Below are positions 1 through 8,889 of a stretch of DNA of 64,000 bases, piece by piece (the first letter of the stretch is position 1; every line of letters begins with the position of its first letter). This DNA is from an uncultured Pirellulaceae bacterium (GTDB lineage Bacteria > Planctomycetota > Planctomycetia > Pirellulales > Pirellulaceae). Where the stretch lies: the NCBI GenBank assembly GCA_938083195.1, contig CALKCK010000016.1, positions 1 through 64,000 of the forward strand, written 5' to 3'. The notes below the pieces were generated by a model that saw nothing but the letters and a program-made list of their open reading frames with translations, made no database searches and was not told the origin of the DNA. The translations under genes and the position numbers were made by a program.

Positions 1-1
1 G

Positions 2-2368
2 GAACTTCGCTATGCTCACAACGCGGGAATTGATTTCTTCGTCTATCACGGACCGGCGCGGAAGCTTTACGCTAACGGCTGGGAGCTCAGGAACAATTTC
101 GATTGCCACCTCTCCAGCAAGATACCAGAGGCCAAAAAAGTAAACTTCACTTGGGCTTTGTATGCGCACCGAGCCATTCGCTACACACGAAGCAAAGTGG
201 CCACCATGATGGATGAGACGATTGAGTACATCACGATGCCGAACTGGCAGACAGTGATGGACGGTCGCCCCTTGATCGTCGTCTACCATCCCGAAAGATT
301 CCGAGCGGCCCTGCAGGTCGCCCAGGGCAAAGAGCATATGACCGGCGCCGGATTCGTGGAGTATATCAGGGCGCGGGTGGACGCCGCAGGTTTGAAGAAC
401 CCTTACATCGTTGGTTGTATGGAGCCGAGAGATAGTTTCATGCATGCCGAAACACTGAAGGAAGAGGGCTACGATGCATTCATGGACTACGAGGGAGCCT
501 ATGGGGGAGCGGTTGCCAAAAGAGACGAAGCGCCAACCTATGCATCGGCCACCGAGGAGATCCTCAAGACCTGCGAGCAAGAGTATCTGAACCGTGGTCT
601 CCCGTTTCTTCCTCCCTGTCCCAGCATGCACTATCGGTGGCCCCACGCCTTCGATCGCAAGGGACAAGCCATAGAAGAATTGCATCACTTCCAGTGGCCG
701 AAGGAAGGCGACCTTGAGGCCCGAGTCGAAGCCGTTCTTGATTTCGTGGCAACCCACCCCGAGGACTGCGAGGCGCAGACTGTGATCATGTATTCATGGA
801 ATGAACACTCCGGGGGCGGCGGCATTTGCCCGACCATGGGCAAGTCGCCCGAGTACGAACCTGAGACGCAATGGCTCGATGAAGTGGCCGAGGCGCTGGC
901 GACGTGGAAGTATCCCCCAAAGGACAATCCAAAAGACGACGATAAAAAAGATGACGACAAAGAGCTTTCTTTCTATGAAAAAATGAAAGAACCGCCGCCT
1001 CCTGCGGATGCGGATAAGGTTCATGGGAAAGACCTACCCGCTCCCACACATGCCGTTGGCGCGAATACGTCGGCGCAGAAGCGTCCGAATATCATTTTCA
1101 TCCTGTCGGATGACGTATCGCCGAGGGATTATGCCCTGTATGGCGGCAAGACGGTCTCGCCAGTTTTGGAAAAACTGGCTACGGAGGGCCTTTACTTCAA
1201 AACGGCTTGGGCCACGCCGCGCTGCGTGCCTACTCGCGCTATGTTGCTGAGCGGCAAGTATCCCTTTCGCACGGGCGTGTATGAGAATCAAATCAATCCG
1301 CGGGGCGAAGACAATCGCATCAAGCCGATGGGGGAGCGGTTTCCCAATACGCTCGGTTCGTTGATGACTGCGAATGGATACAGAACGGCGATGGTGGGGA
1401 AACTCCAGACGGGGGACGTGAAGAGCTACGGCTTTCAACGTTGGTGCACGGTGAATCACGGCCGTATCTTCGACATGAAGCATTCCGATAACGACGAGGA
1501 CGGGAAGCAGGTCGTCCAGCCGAATGTGCACAGTACTGACGCCCTTTTCGATTACCTGCATCGCTTCACGGCGGAAGAAGCGGAAGATCCCTGGTTCGTC
1601 TACATGCCCCTCAATTTGCCGCACTCGGTGCGTAATCCGGACAACCCGGCTAAGTGGGGACCGCCGGTGGTGCCGGAGCTGGATGAAAACTGGCAGAAGA
1701 CCGGCAAGATGGTGCAGAATGATTTCGAGGCCAGTTTGCGGTACCTCGACTACAAGATCGGCGGTTTCGTCGCGCACCTGAAGGCGACGGGACAGCTCGA
1801 AAATACGATCATCATGTACGCGGGCGACAACGGGACGCACCGTTACGGCAAGTCGAATCCCGACTCTGAAAAAGGCCCGCGGGTTCCCTTTGTCGTTTAT
1901 GCTCCGGGAATCTTAGGGCCGATGGGCGCATGCGATGAACTCGTAGACTTTACGGATGTGATTCCTACATGCGTGGAGTTGGCAGGCGGTGCTTTGCCGA
2001 AAGGCGATTTCTTCGATGGTCGTAGTTTTGCGCCTTTGATTCGCGGAGAGTCTTTTGAGGGACGGGAATGGATCTTTTCCCAGTGGTTTGGCCTTCGTTT
2101 CTTGCGAACGAGGCATCACCTCATCGACGGCCGCGGTCGTTTTTATCATACGGGAGACAACCGCAATGAATGGGTCGAAGGAGCGTATCGGGATATAACG
2201 GAATCGCGCGACGAGCGAGTGATTGCGATGAGGAAGCGTTTGGAGCGCATCCTGGAAAAGATGCCGGCCCCTGATTACGGCGATCCCGAGCTCGCGGGCC
2301 AATGGAAGAAGCATTGGATCGATACTAGAAAATTTGTGGAACCGTATCGACCGCCGTATTTGAAATAG
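2..2368 (+). CDS. GH99-like barrel fused to a sulfatase (5' partial)
   Basis: The frame is open to the left edge, so the start lies outside the window; the first internal ATG-type start (158) is not the real one. The N-terminal part, to about 915, resembles the GH99/WbsX-like TIM-barrel family (YSWNE motif near 790). A low-complexity K/D-rich linker with a proline run follows (about 920-1075). The second half is a sulfatase: metal-binding LSDD near 1105, the formylglycine motif C-V-P-T-R with its cysteine at 1223, and GDNGTH near 1825. No internal signal peptide separates the two parts. It would remove sulfate esters, probably from algal polysaccharide, while the barrel may act on the same glycan; substrate unknown. 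The gene looks GC-richer than its neighbours, which could mean transfer. Sulfatase part confident; barrel assignment moderate. Confidence 0.85.
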   Translation, partial: ELRYAHNAGIDFFVYHGPARKLYANGWELRNNFDCHLSSKIPEAKKVNFTWALYAHRAIRYTRSKVATMMDETIEYITMPNWQTVMDGRPLIVVYHPERFRAALQVAQGKEHMTGAGFVEYIRARVDAAGLKNPYIVGCMEPRDSFMHAETLKEEGYDAFMDYEGAYGGAVAKRDEAPTYASATEEILKTCEQEYLNRGLPFLPPCPSMHYRWPHAFDRKGQAIEELHHFQWPKEGDLEARVEAVLDFVATHPEDCEAQTVIMYSWNEHSGGGGICPTMGKSPEYEPETQWLDEVAEALATWKYPPKDNPKDDDKKDDDKELSFYEKMKEPPPPADADKVHGKDLPAPTHAVGANTSAQKRPNIIFILSDDVSPRDYALYGGKTVSPVLEKLATEGLYFKTAWATPRCVPTRAMLLSGKYPFRTGVYENQINPRGEDNRIKPMGERFPNTLGSLMTANGYRTAMVGKLQTGDVKSYGFQRWCTVNHGRIFDMKHSDNDEDGKQVVQPNVHSTDALFDYLHRFTAEEAEDPWFVYMPLNLPHSVRNPDNPAKWGPPVVPELDENWQKTGKMVQNDFEASLRYLDYKIGGFVAHLKATGQLENTIIMYAGDNGTHRYGKSNPDSEKGPRVPFVVYAPGILGPMGACDELVDFTDVIPTCVELAGGALPKGDFFDGRSFAPLIRGESFEGREWIFSQWFGLRFLRTRHHLIDGRGRFYHTGDNRNEWVEGAYRDITESRDERVIAMRKRLERILEKMPAPDYGDPELAGQWKKHWIDTRKFVEPYRPPYLK

Positions 2369-2408
2369 CTATCTGTGCGAGCTCGGGAAGTTTGATAGCG
2401 TCAACGAA

Positions 2409-2438
2409 TTCACAGGGCACATCTTCACAGGGCACATC
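2409..2438. repeat. 15-bp exact tandem duplication
   Basis: Two adjacent identical copies of TTCACAGGGCACATC, just downstream of the fusion gene. One of several similar short tandem duplications in this window. Confidence 0.9.
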
Positions 2439-2474
2439 GATCCACGCACCCATCAACAAGAGCGACCATCGCCA

Positions 2475-2590
2475 CTGATGCGGACAAAGTGACAAAAGAC
2501 GACGATAAAAAAAGATGACGACAAAGAGGTTTCTTTCTATGAAAAATGAAAAAAGCTAAATTGAAAAAAATGAAAGAACCGCCCGTGGGG
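2475..2590 (+). pseudogene. Decayed duplicate of the K/D-rich linker of the fusion gene
   Basis: From 2494 the DNA repeats, almost base for base, the linker-coding DNA at 931-996, with one extra A in the A-run, one base change and an insertion of about 24 bases before the final shared stretch coding for KMKEPP. The bases just before it (2475-2490) resemble 1004-1020, which in the intact gene lie after the linker, so order is permuted. Read in frame it gives TDADKVTKDDDKK, then frameshifts and stops. It is therefore a broken piece of a paralogous linker, left by duplication or recombination between two related genes. Nothing suggests it is expressed. Confidence 0.75.
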
Positions 2591-2868
2591 TGAAAAAACT
2601 CAGCCGACGCTCAAACACAGTAAAAAACAGGCATCCCAAGACTCGCCAGGCAAAAATCTCAGCCAGCGGGCAAATCGACGCGAACTTGAGAGAAGAAATT
2701 GAAAGAGATCGCGGGACTCACGGCGCAACCGAGTGCCGCGATTTTGAGCCTTTTGCCGAGTTGAGCCCCTCAGGAATTCTGCACAGTCGAGCAAGTGAGT
2801 CCCGTGGTTGAGCTCATTAACGAATTTTCGAAATAACAATATTCGCCTGTTATCCGCAGGAAAACAGC

Positions 2869-2898
2869 AAAGTCCGCCAGCTTTCGCTGACGGGCTTT
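2869..2898. terminator. Bidirectional intrinsic terminator
   Basis: A 13-bp stem (2869-2881 with 2886-2898, two G-U pairs) closes a TTTC loop. T-rich sequence follows on the plus strand (to 2900), and the A-rich left flank gives T-rich sequence on the minus strand. It sits between the convergent fusion gene and ssrA and could end both transcripts. Confidence 0.7.
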
Positions 2899-2941
2899 TT
2901 GGAAACGTGGTCAGGTTGCGAGTCCTAACCAAAAACTGAAG

Positions 2942-3303
2942 TGGAGGCGGCGGGGATCGAACCCGCGTCCCGCGATGAATCCGCTATATCCTCTACGTGT
3001 GTAGTCGTCGATTTAAATTTCGTTCGAACCACCGGGCAACGACACCCTGAAATTCAAACTAGTCTGAAACTTAATTTAACAATCCGCGTGTCAAACATGA
3101 CTGATTGCGATCTGGAATTGGTGACCAGCAGTCTAGGCTCTCCAGCAAAACCTATCAGCCGGGGCAGCCTATTTCTAGGCAGCCATTGCGAAAGAGTTAT
3201 CTTCTGCAAATAAAAGTTTTGGTCAGATTTTTACGTAGCCCTCTGACCAGCTACGACACGCCAACACAACTTCAAGCAATCCGGTCGATTCCAATTCGCC
3301 CCC
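2942..3303 (-). ncRNA. ssrA: tmRNA (one-piece transfer-messenger RNA)
   Basis: Rescues stalled ribosomes by acting first as alanyl-tRNA and then as a short mRNA that adds a degradation tag. The 5' end (GGGGGCG, 3303-3297) pairs with CGCCTCC (2949-2943) to form the acceptor stem, followed by discriminator A at 2942; the terminal CCA is not encoded. A perfect 5-bp T-arm with loop TTCGATC occupies 2950-2966. The tag frame starts with GCA at 3207 and ends with TAG at 3175, encoding AEDNSFAMAA. Length of about 362 nt is typical. Order is conventional (5' half, tag, 3' half on one molecule), not the permuted two-piece form. It lies co-directionally downstream of ilvD with its own terminator. Confidence 0.95.
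3175..3207 (-). other. tmRNA tag-peptide reading frame
   Basis: Ten codons and TAG: GCA GAA GAT AAC TCT, then TTC GCA ATG GCT GCC. The peptide AEDNSFAMAA ends in the hydrophobic -AA expected for ClpXP/ClpAP recognition. The resume codon is GCA. Confidence 0.9.
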
Positions 3304-3528
3304 TAAAAAACAAACATTATTTACGACTTTCCAAAGAAAGTATCTCCCCAATATTATTCGAACGACCGGATTTCAATCATCACAACAATTCGAATAATTC
3401 AGTGGGTTAACCCATTGCCGCAAAATTGGAATCCAGAGAATCCAACCAAACCCCATGAGTCAACCAATTCCTACCTTAACACTTACGGCCTGAATGACCA
3501 AACGGTTCGTTTCAACCGATAACCGAGG

Positions 3529-5208
3529 CTACTCGTCGGTTACGCAGCCCTCGGATGCTGACTTGACGTTCTTGATGTATTTGTAAAGCGTCCCTTTGGT
3601 GGCTTTCAGGGCCGGTGCCGACCACTGGGCTCGCCGCGCTTCCATTTCCTCATCGCTGATCGCAACATCAATGCTGTTTTGATCGGAGTCAATCGTAATC
3701 GAATCCCCGTTTTTGACGAGCGCTAACGGACCGCCGTCCTGAGCTTCCGGGGTGATATGGCCAACAATGAATCCGTGAGATCCTCCTGAAAACCGACCGT
3801 CGGTCAGCAGCGCCACATCGGCTCCCAAACCAGCACCCATAATTGCCGAGGTGGGAGTCAACATCTCAGGCATCCCCGGGCCACCCTTAGGACCTTCAAA
3901 ACGAATGATGACAACATCGCCTCGATTGATCTGTTTGGCCTCCAGTGCCGCGACCATCTCTTCTTCGGAATCAAAGACATTAGCGATGCCCTTAAATACA
4001 GATCCTTCTTTCCCGGTAATTTTTGCGACCGCTCCATCGGGAGCCAGGTTGCCTCGCAAAATCTGAATGTGCCCCGTAGCTTTAATGGGATCGCTCAAAG
4101 GCCGAATCACTTCTTGGCCTGACTCTAGATCAGGCAATTCAGCGACATTTTCAGCCAACGTTTTTCCAGTGACAGTTAGGCATTCTCCGCTGAGCATGCC
4201 TTCGCCCAGCAAGAATTTCATAACCGCAGGAGTGCCTCCCACGGCGTGCAAGTCTTCCTGCACAAAACGACCACTCGGTTTCAAATCTGCCAAAAATGGG
4301 ACTCGATCGCTAATCGTTTGAAAATCATCAAGCGTCAACGGAACGTCAACCGACCGCGCCATGGCGATCAAATGCAGAACGGCATTGGTCGATCCACCAA
4401 GAGCCATGATGACGACCATTGCATTTTCAAATGCTTCCCGCGTCATGATGTCCTTCGGTTTGATATCCTTTTCCAACAAATTTAAAATCGCCGCCCCGGC
4501 AGAATGGCACTCGCTAATTTTATCTGGATCTTCCGCAGGGATAGAAGCACTAAATGGCAATGACATCCCCAGTGCCTCAATCGCACTGGCCATCGTGTTT
4601 GCCGTATACATGCCGCCACAGGCGCCCGCTCCCGGGCATGATTTTTTTACAATTTCCTGACGAGTCTCATCGTCGATTTTTCCAGCAACAAACTCGCCAA
4701 AGCACTGAAACGCGGAGACGATATCGAGTTTTCGTTTCCCCATAATTCCCGCGCGGATGGTTCCTCCATAGACCATTAAAGAGGGACGGTTTAGCCGGCC
4801 CATGGCAATCAGACACCCGGGCATATTCTTGTCACACCCAGGGAGTGCGATACACGCGTCGTACCACTGCGCACTCATGATCGTTTCAATCGAATCGGCA
4901 ATGATATCGCGGGACTGCAGGGAATAACTCATCCCATCGGTTCCCATCGAAATGCCGTCACTCACGCCGATCGTATTGAAACGCATCCCTACCATGCCAC
5001 ATTCCACAACGCCTTGCTTCACCTCCGCCGCCAGTTTATCGAGATGCATGTTGCAAGTATTGCCCTCATACCAAACGCTCCCAATTCCGATCTGGGGCTT
5101 GTTCATATCTTCCGAGGTCATCCCGGTCCCATAGAGCATTGCCTGCGAGGCGCCTTGAACTTTGGGCTGAGTGATTCGACTACTGTATTTATTAAGTTGG
5201 CTCGACAT
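3529..5208 (-). CDS. ilvD: Dihydroxy-acid dehydratase
   Basis: Catalyses the third step of valine/isoleucine synthesis, dehydrating 2,3-dihydroxy acids to 2-keto acids with an Fe-S cluster in the cytoplasm. The 559-residue product has the family's cluster cysteines: C52 (GNTC), C125 (GCDKNMPGC) and C197 (GACGGM), and the C-terminal [10 protein letters not shown] motif. The start is placed at 5208 ([10 protein letters not shown]), matching the usual N-terminus; the frame stays open 14 codons further but that extension looks unlike the family. No strong Shine-Dalgarno was seen. It follows a TIM-barrel gene on the same strand but a terminator separates them, so it probably has its own promoter. 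No other ilv genes are in the window. Confidence 0.95.
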   Translation of the reverse strand: MSSQLNKYSSRITQPKVQGASQAMLYGTGMTSEDMNKPQIGIGSVWYEGNTCNMHLDKLAAEVKQGVVECGMVGMRFNTIGVSDGISMGTDGMSYSLQSRDIIADSIETIMSAQWYDACIALPGCDKNMPGCLIAMGRLNRPSLMVYGGTIRAGIMGKRKLDIVSAFQCFGEFVAGKIDDETRQEIVKKSCPGAGACGGMYTANTMASAIEALGMSLPFSASIPAEDPDKISECHSAGAAILNLLEKDIKPKDIMTREAFENAMVVIMALGGSTNAVLHLIAMARSVDVPLTLDDFQTISDRVPFLADLKPSGRFVQEDLHAVGGTPAVMKFLLGEGMLSGECLTVTGKTLAENVAELPDLESGQEVIRPLSDPIKATGHIQILRGNLAPDGAVAKITGKEGSVFKGIANVFDSEEEMVAALEAKQINRGDVVIIRFEGPKGGPGMPEMLTPTSAIMGAGLGADVALLTDGRFSGGSHGFIVGHITPEAQDGGPLALVKNGDSITIDSDQNSIDVAISDEEMEARRAQWSAPALKATKGTLYKYIKNVKSASEGCVTDE

Positions 5209-5375
5209 AAATGATTTCAACGAAATTGGATTTGTTAAGGCTAACAGCATCTCAAATGAGCGCGGGTTTTCAATCGAATAACAAGCTATTTTGGGATTTT
5301 AAAATTGGATTCCACCCAACGGCATAAACACACCGCTTAACCCGTCCCAATGGCGACGGGTCTCCCAATGCTCAT

Positions 5376-5408
5376 AAAAAAAAACCTCAAGCGATTAAAC
5401 CTGAGGTT
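5376..5408 (-). terminator. Intrinsic terminator after the isomerase-like gene
   Basis: On the minus strand a 7-bp stem (5408-5402 with 5389-5383) is followed by a long T-run. It lies about 30 bases past the stop of the gene ending at 5438. Confidence 0.75.
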
Positions 5409-5437
5409 ATGGATTTTAAATTAAGCCGAATACCGTT

Positions 5438-6415
5438 TTAAGAGGTAGCAGCAGGGGCCGACGGAGCGGCTTCGTCTGAATCACCTGACTTGGAATCGGC
5501 TTCCGCTGCAGCATCCTCAGCCGCTTTGACTTCTGCCGCTTTGATTTCAGCAGGATGCTCACCGGCGACCAGCAAATCAATTTGCTTGGTGATGCTTCCA
5601 ACGATTGAATCTCGAGTACCCGCAGTAAATGTTCCTAAGTCTGTGGAGATAGACATCGGTACTTCAACGCCAGCTTCCGAAAGTGCCCGGCAAAGCTTTA
5701 CCGAGAAGGAATCGAGGCTGTCACCAGGTAACGCTGAGCGATCGGAATCTTTCAAAGCCGCCATGTCGGCACCTTCGGCAATGTCTGCCAAACGGACTTC
5801 CGATACGACATCCGACAACCCAGCTCCGACAAGATGCTCAACGGTGCCACCACCAGCGGCCCACTGAAATGCATCAACGCAAACGCCTACGTTTGGTTGA
5901 CCGACTGCTTTGACGAGCGTCAACAATTCTTCTGCCGTTTGAATAAATTTGAATTCGCCGTCAGGCACTTCCGAATCAGTGCCGCGAAGCCACAACCCGA
6001 TGTTCAATGAAGACTCGGTGCACTTCTCACTCAATTCCTGAAGTCGTTGCTGATATTTCTCAAAACATTCCTGGAATGAATATAGACCGTTACTCGACGC
6101 CACACTGACATAACAACCCTTGGCGTTAAGCGTCGTAGCCAAGTCAAGAATCGTGTCCAGTTTTTCCATCGCCGTGTTGTAATCGTCATCCGATGCACCA
6201 AGATCGACTGGCAACTCAAAGGTGCCCATATCAATTTTCGCACTCTGCAAGAACTGACAAGCAAATTGTTTACCCAGAGTGTCATGGCGTCCGACAAGGT
6301 CAACCATGTCGACTTCAACCCCGTGGAAACCGTGGGTCAAGGCTAATTCAATTAGCTCATTTTGTTTTCCAGCAACACCGAGACCACCACTGTTTAGAAT
6401 TTTATACACTTGCAA
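5438..6415 (-). CDS. Sugar phosphate isomerase/epimerase-like TIM-barrel protein
   Basis: A 325-residue cytoplasmic protein shaped like the xylose isomerase-like/AP endonuclease 2 superfamily: it opens with a GFHGVEVDM strand and carries GVCVDAFQW and VRLADI strands in barrel order. The reaction cannot be told from sequence. The start is TTG at 6415, with GGGAG seven bases upstream, a good Shine-Dalgarno that decides the start. The last 35 or so residues are a low-complexity Ala/Glu/Ser tail (KAAEVKAAEDAAAEAD and on) that the fold does not need. A terminator at 5376-5408 ends the transcript before ilvD. Family call fairly safe; substrate unknown. Confidence 0.75.
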   Translation of the reverse strand: MQVYKILNSGGLGVAGKQNELIELALTHGFHGVEVDMVDLVGRHDTLGKQFACQFLQSAKIDMGTFELPVDLGASDDDYNTAMEKLDTILDLATTLNAKGCYVSVASSNGLYSFQECFEKYQQRLQELSEKCTESSLNIGLWLRGTDSEVPDGEFKFIQTAEELLTLVKAVGQPNVGVCVDAFQWAAGGGTVEHLVGAGLSDVVSEVRLADIAEGADMAALKDSDRSALPGDSLDSFSVKLCRALSEAGVEVPMSISTDLGTFTAGTRDSIVGSITKQIDLLVAGEHPAEIKAAEVKAAEDAAAEADSKSGDSDEAAPSAPAATS

Positions 6416-7287
6416 ATTTTCTCCCTAGGGACTTGGGCTGGCTGACAAAAATGAGCCAACGTAGTCATTAACTTTTGTTTTTCAGTATCTTTAAAACTCA
6501 ATGCAAGGCCACCACATCGAACACTCGATGTGTCGGAATCAACGAGAACCTCCCAAAGACAACAAAACGGTCGCCCTCCGAAGTCGGGAACCGCTCGTCC
6601 GTGGGGAATTGAGCTATATAAGTCAAATTTACGAAAGAGGCCAAATTAGACCGTCTCACGGGGCAGATTATGACAGATTCCCCTAATTTATCATAGGGCT
6701 ACGGGTTTCAGCTGATTTCCCACAAGAAACGAGTCCTTGCAGACTCCAAGCCGCGACAAAACGGCTCAACATTCGTTTTAACCACCCTTTGCCCAATGTA
6801 TTTCCAACAGACACCCATCCGAGTAGCTCAAACCAAGCTCGACTTTGTAAAGCCGCGAAAACATGGCTCTCTACCGAAACCATCAATCAACCACACCAAG
6901 AATGACCGCTCAATGGACGCTTCCTAACCAACCACCATCGGTTGTTGGCATCCAATTCCAATGATCATCACAGCACCTCCGGCTGAGATTGTTACCTACA
7001 GCCAAGCCGAATCTTGATTCGGAGGAAAGTCAAAGTTTAACGACTAGGTAGCTAATTCTTAGAGCCTCATTCAGATCCCGTTAAGCTGTAACAAATATGA
7101 GGATCAATCTGCCCGCACATTCGCAAAAAAACGTGTTATCTGCACAACGCGAGCAAGAGGCAGAATGAGAATTGACGATGCTTTGGAGAGAAACACAGCG
7201 CTGAGTGCATTCGAATTGAGAGGTTCGGTCTACGACCCTCGCTATCACGATTCGCTCGAAACAAGAACTGTTCTCTTGAGGTTTGAA
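6416..7287. other. Gene-free stretch with small inverted repeats
   Basis: About 870 bases between divergent genes. Visible structures are an imperfect inverted repeat near 6929-6952 and a perfect 6-bp stem with a CTTG loop at 7007-7022. The open frames here lack start signals and familiar content. It must hold the promoters of both flanking genes. I recognise no RNA family. Confidence 0.5.
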
Positions 7288-8823
7288 ATGTCGCGTGAGC
7301 TAAAGAATTACATTGCCATAGGCATCGGCGTCGCCGTTGTGACGAGTTTCGCGATTCAGTCGTTTTCGCCAGAAATGAAGACAGCGGTTACGTTTCAGAC
7401 GGAAGCAGAAGATTTCAAATCGATCTCTTCATTTGAAAACTCGCGTCCACTCTTAAATCCTCCCCTGACCGCAAGCCCACTCGCGGAATTGAAAAAGACA
7501 ACTCAGACCTCTAGCAAACAACCGTCGGCGCTGGAAAAAGCAAAAACGGCCAGAGCAACCGCAGAAGCCAAGCCCAAGCGACCAACGACGACGAAGGTCC
7601 CGAGAGAAACTTTCTCGTCGCTGCCGAATGTAACTGCCATCCCTGCAGCCACGACGCCACCTTTGGTTGAGACTACCCAACCACTGAAGTCAACGATTAA
7701 AAACGTGGCCGGCATCGAACCAGTCGTTCAAGCAACCCTGAAAAAACAGGTCCAAAAGGCAACTGAAGCTAACACCCAACCCTCCCGTCAAAACAAGACC
7801 GCGTTTAATAAGTATGGCACCAACCAACGACAAACTATCGTTCGCCAAGCCAGCAATGAAGTTAGCGCACCGGCACCTCGAACGGCCGCACCGATTCGCC
7901 TCCCGCTTCCCGAGCAAATCGCTCACCAAGCCGTGCATCATATTGAATATGGAAAGGCACTCTCACGACGTGGATCTTTCTTTTCAGCCCAACAAGAATT
8001 TTATGCCGCACTTCGTATTATTGCGATTTCAAACGATTCACAAACCAGCACAAATCATTACAGTCAGGCCCTCGCCGAAGCCGCCGTGGCAATGAAAGAA
8101 GCTCAAGACTTTGTTAGAACCGAATTGGAATCAGAAGCATTCCTAAGTGTCGCCTCGACAGTTGAAACCCACCAAAGCAAAATCATCAATCAAGCTGAGT
8201 TGGACCAGACTTCACCGCGACAAGCCGTCCAACAGTATTTCCAGTTCGCCCAGAATCGTCTCGACCAAGCGGGAGGACGAAATGTAGTTTCAGCAGAAGC
8301 CTTCTGTTGTCTGGGGAAATTACATACCTCCATGAAGCAATCTGAAGCTTCACCCCGCGGTATGGACGTTGCAAAAGCGATCGCGTTTCACCGAGCAGCA
8401 CTGTTAAGTGACCCCAACAATTCAAGAAGCGCAAATGAACTGGGCGTCCTGATGGCTAAAATCGGACAACTTGATTCAGCGGTAACTCTTTTCCAACAAA
8501 GTTTGATGAAAAACCAGACGCCGCAAACATGGAAAAATTTAGCAAAAACGCACCAACAGAAGGGCGAATTCGAATTGGCAAAAGCCGCAGAAGACCAGTA
8601 CCTCGCACTCATGCAGGCTCCGCTCGGCAACAATCAATCGTCTATCCGCTGGGTTGACCAAGGTTGGTTTAACCAAAACCAAACCAACCAATTCAGCCAA
8701 GTTAACCCCACCAGAAATGCAACTGACCGCAACAACAAAAATCAGCCCGCCGCAGTTTCAGCTGACCAACGTGACTCCATTCCGGGCAAAACGTTGACTG
8801 ACCGAATTAAAGAGTTCTTTTAA
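7288..8823 (+). CDS. Membrane-anchored TPR protein linked to polysaccharide export
   Basis: A 511-residue protein with one N-terminal membrane segment (residues about 8-26), a long Pro/Thr/Lys-rich disordered region to about residue 200, and helical TPR-like repeats about 225-445 (clearest around ANELGVLMAKIGQLDSAVTLF). The tail is Asn/Gln-rich. The start at 7288 is chosen over 7165 because GAGG lies seven bases upstream and the membrane segment then begins at once. It is 66 bases upstream of the Wza-like gene on the same strand, so they are probably co-transcribed and it may assemble or regulate that exporter. No enzymatic motif is seen. Confidence 0.75.
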   Translation: MSRELKNYIAIGIGVAVVTSFAIQSFSPEMKTAVTFQTEAEDFKSISSFENSRPLLNPPLTASPLAELKKTTQTSSKQPSALEKAKTARATAEAKPKRPTTTKVPRETFSSLPNVTAIPAATTPPLVETTQPLKSTIKNVAGIEPVVQATLKKQVQKATEANTQPSRQNKTAFNKYGTNQRQTIVRQASNEVSAPAPRTAAPIRLPLPEQIAHQAVHHIEYGKALSRRGSFFSAQQEFYAALRIIAISNDSQTSTNHYSQALAEAAVAMKEAQDFVRTELESEAFLSVASTVETHQSKIINQAELDQTSPRQAVQQYFQFAQNRLDQAGGRNVVSAEAFCCLGKLHTSMKQSEASPRGMDVAKAIAFHRAALLSDPNNSRSANELGVLMAKIGQLDSAVTLFQQSLMKNQTPQTWKNLAKTHQQKGEFELAKAAEDQYLALMQAPLGNNQSSIRWVDQGWFNQNQTNQFSQVNPTRNATDRNNKNQPAAVSADQRDSIPGKTLTDRIKEFF

Positions 8824-8889
8824 TCAAGGGCTTCGACTGTTGCTTTATCCCGCTGGCGAAATTTCAAAACACACAGGAATCAGTGAATC

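Larger units (their letters stand above)
2369..2941. other. Gene-free stretch with linker remnant, tandem duplication and terminator
   Basis: About 570 bases between the fusion gene and ssrA. It holds a 15-bp tandem duplication (2409-2438), a decayed copy of the K/D linker of the upstream gene (2475-2590) and a bidirectional terminator (2869-2898). I see no convincing intact gene. Confidence 0.6.

Noticed and set aside
1034-1840. 268-residue open frame on the minus strand
   Set aside because: It lies wholly inside the sulfatase domain, whose motifs fix the plus strand as coding; the antisense product has no recognisable content.
2590-2811. 73-residue plus-strand frame after the linker remnant
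   Set aside because: It starts with GTG inside decayed duplicate DNA, has no ribosome site and resembles no family.
2941-3213. 90-residue plus-strand frame
   Set aside because: It is antisense to tmRNA; the tRNA-like ends and tag frame explain this DNA.
7020-7035. GAGGAAAGTC resembling the start of RNase P RNA
   Set aside because: None of the other conserved RNase P regions follow; only a ten-base match.
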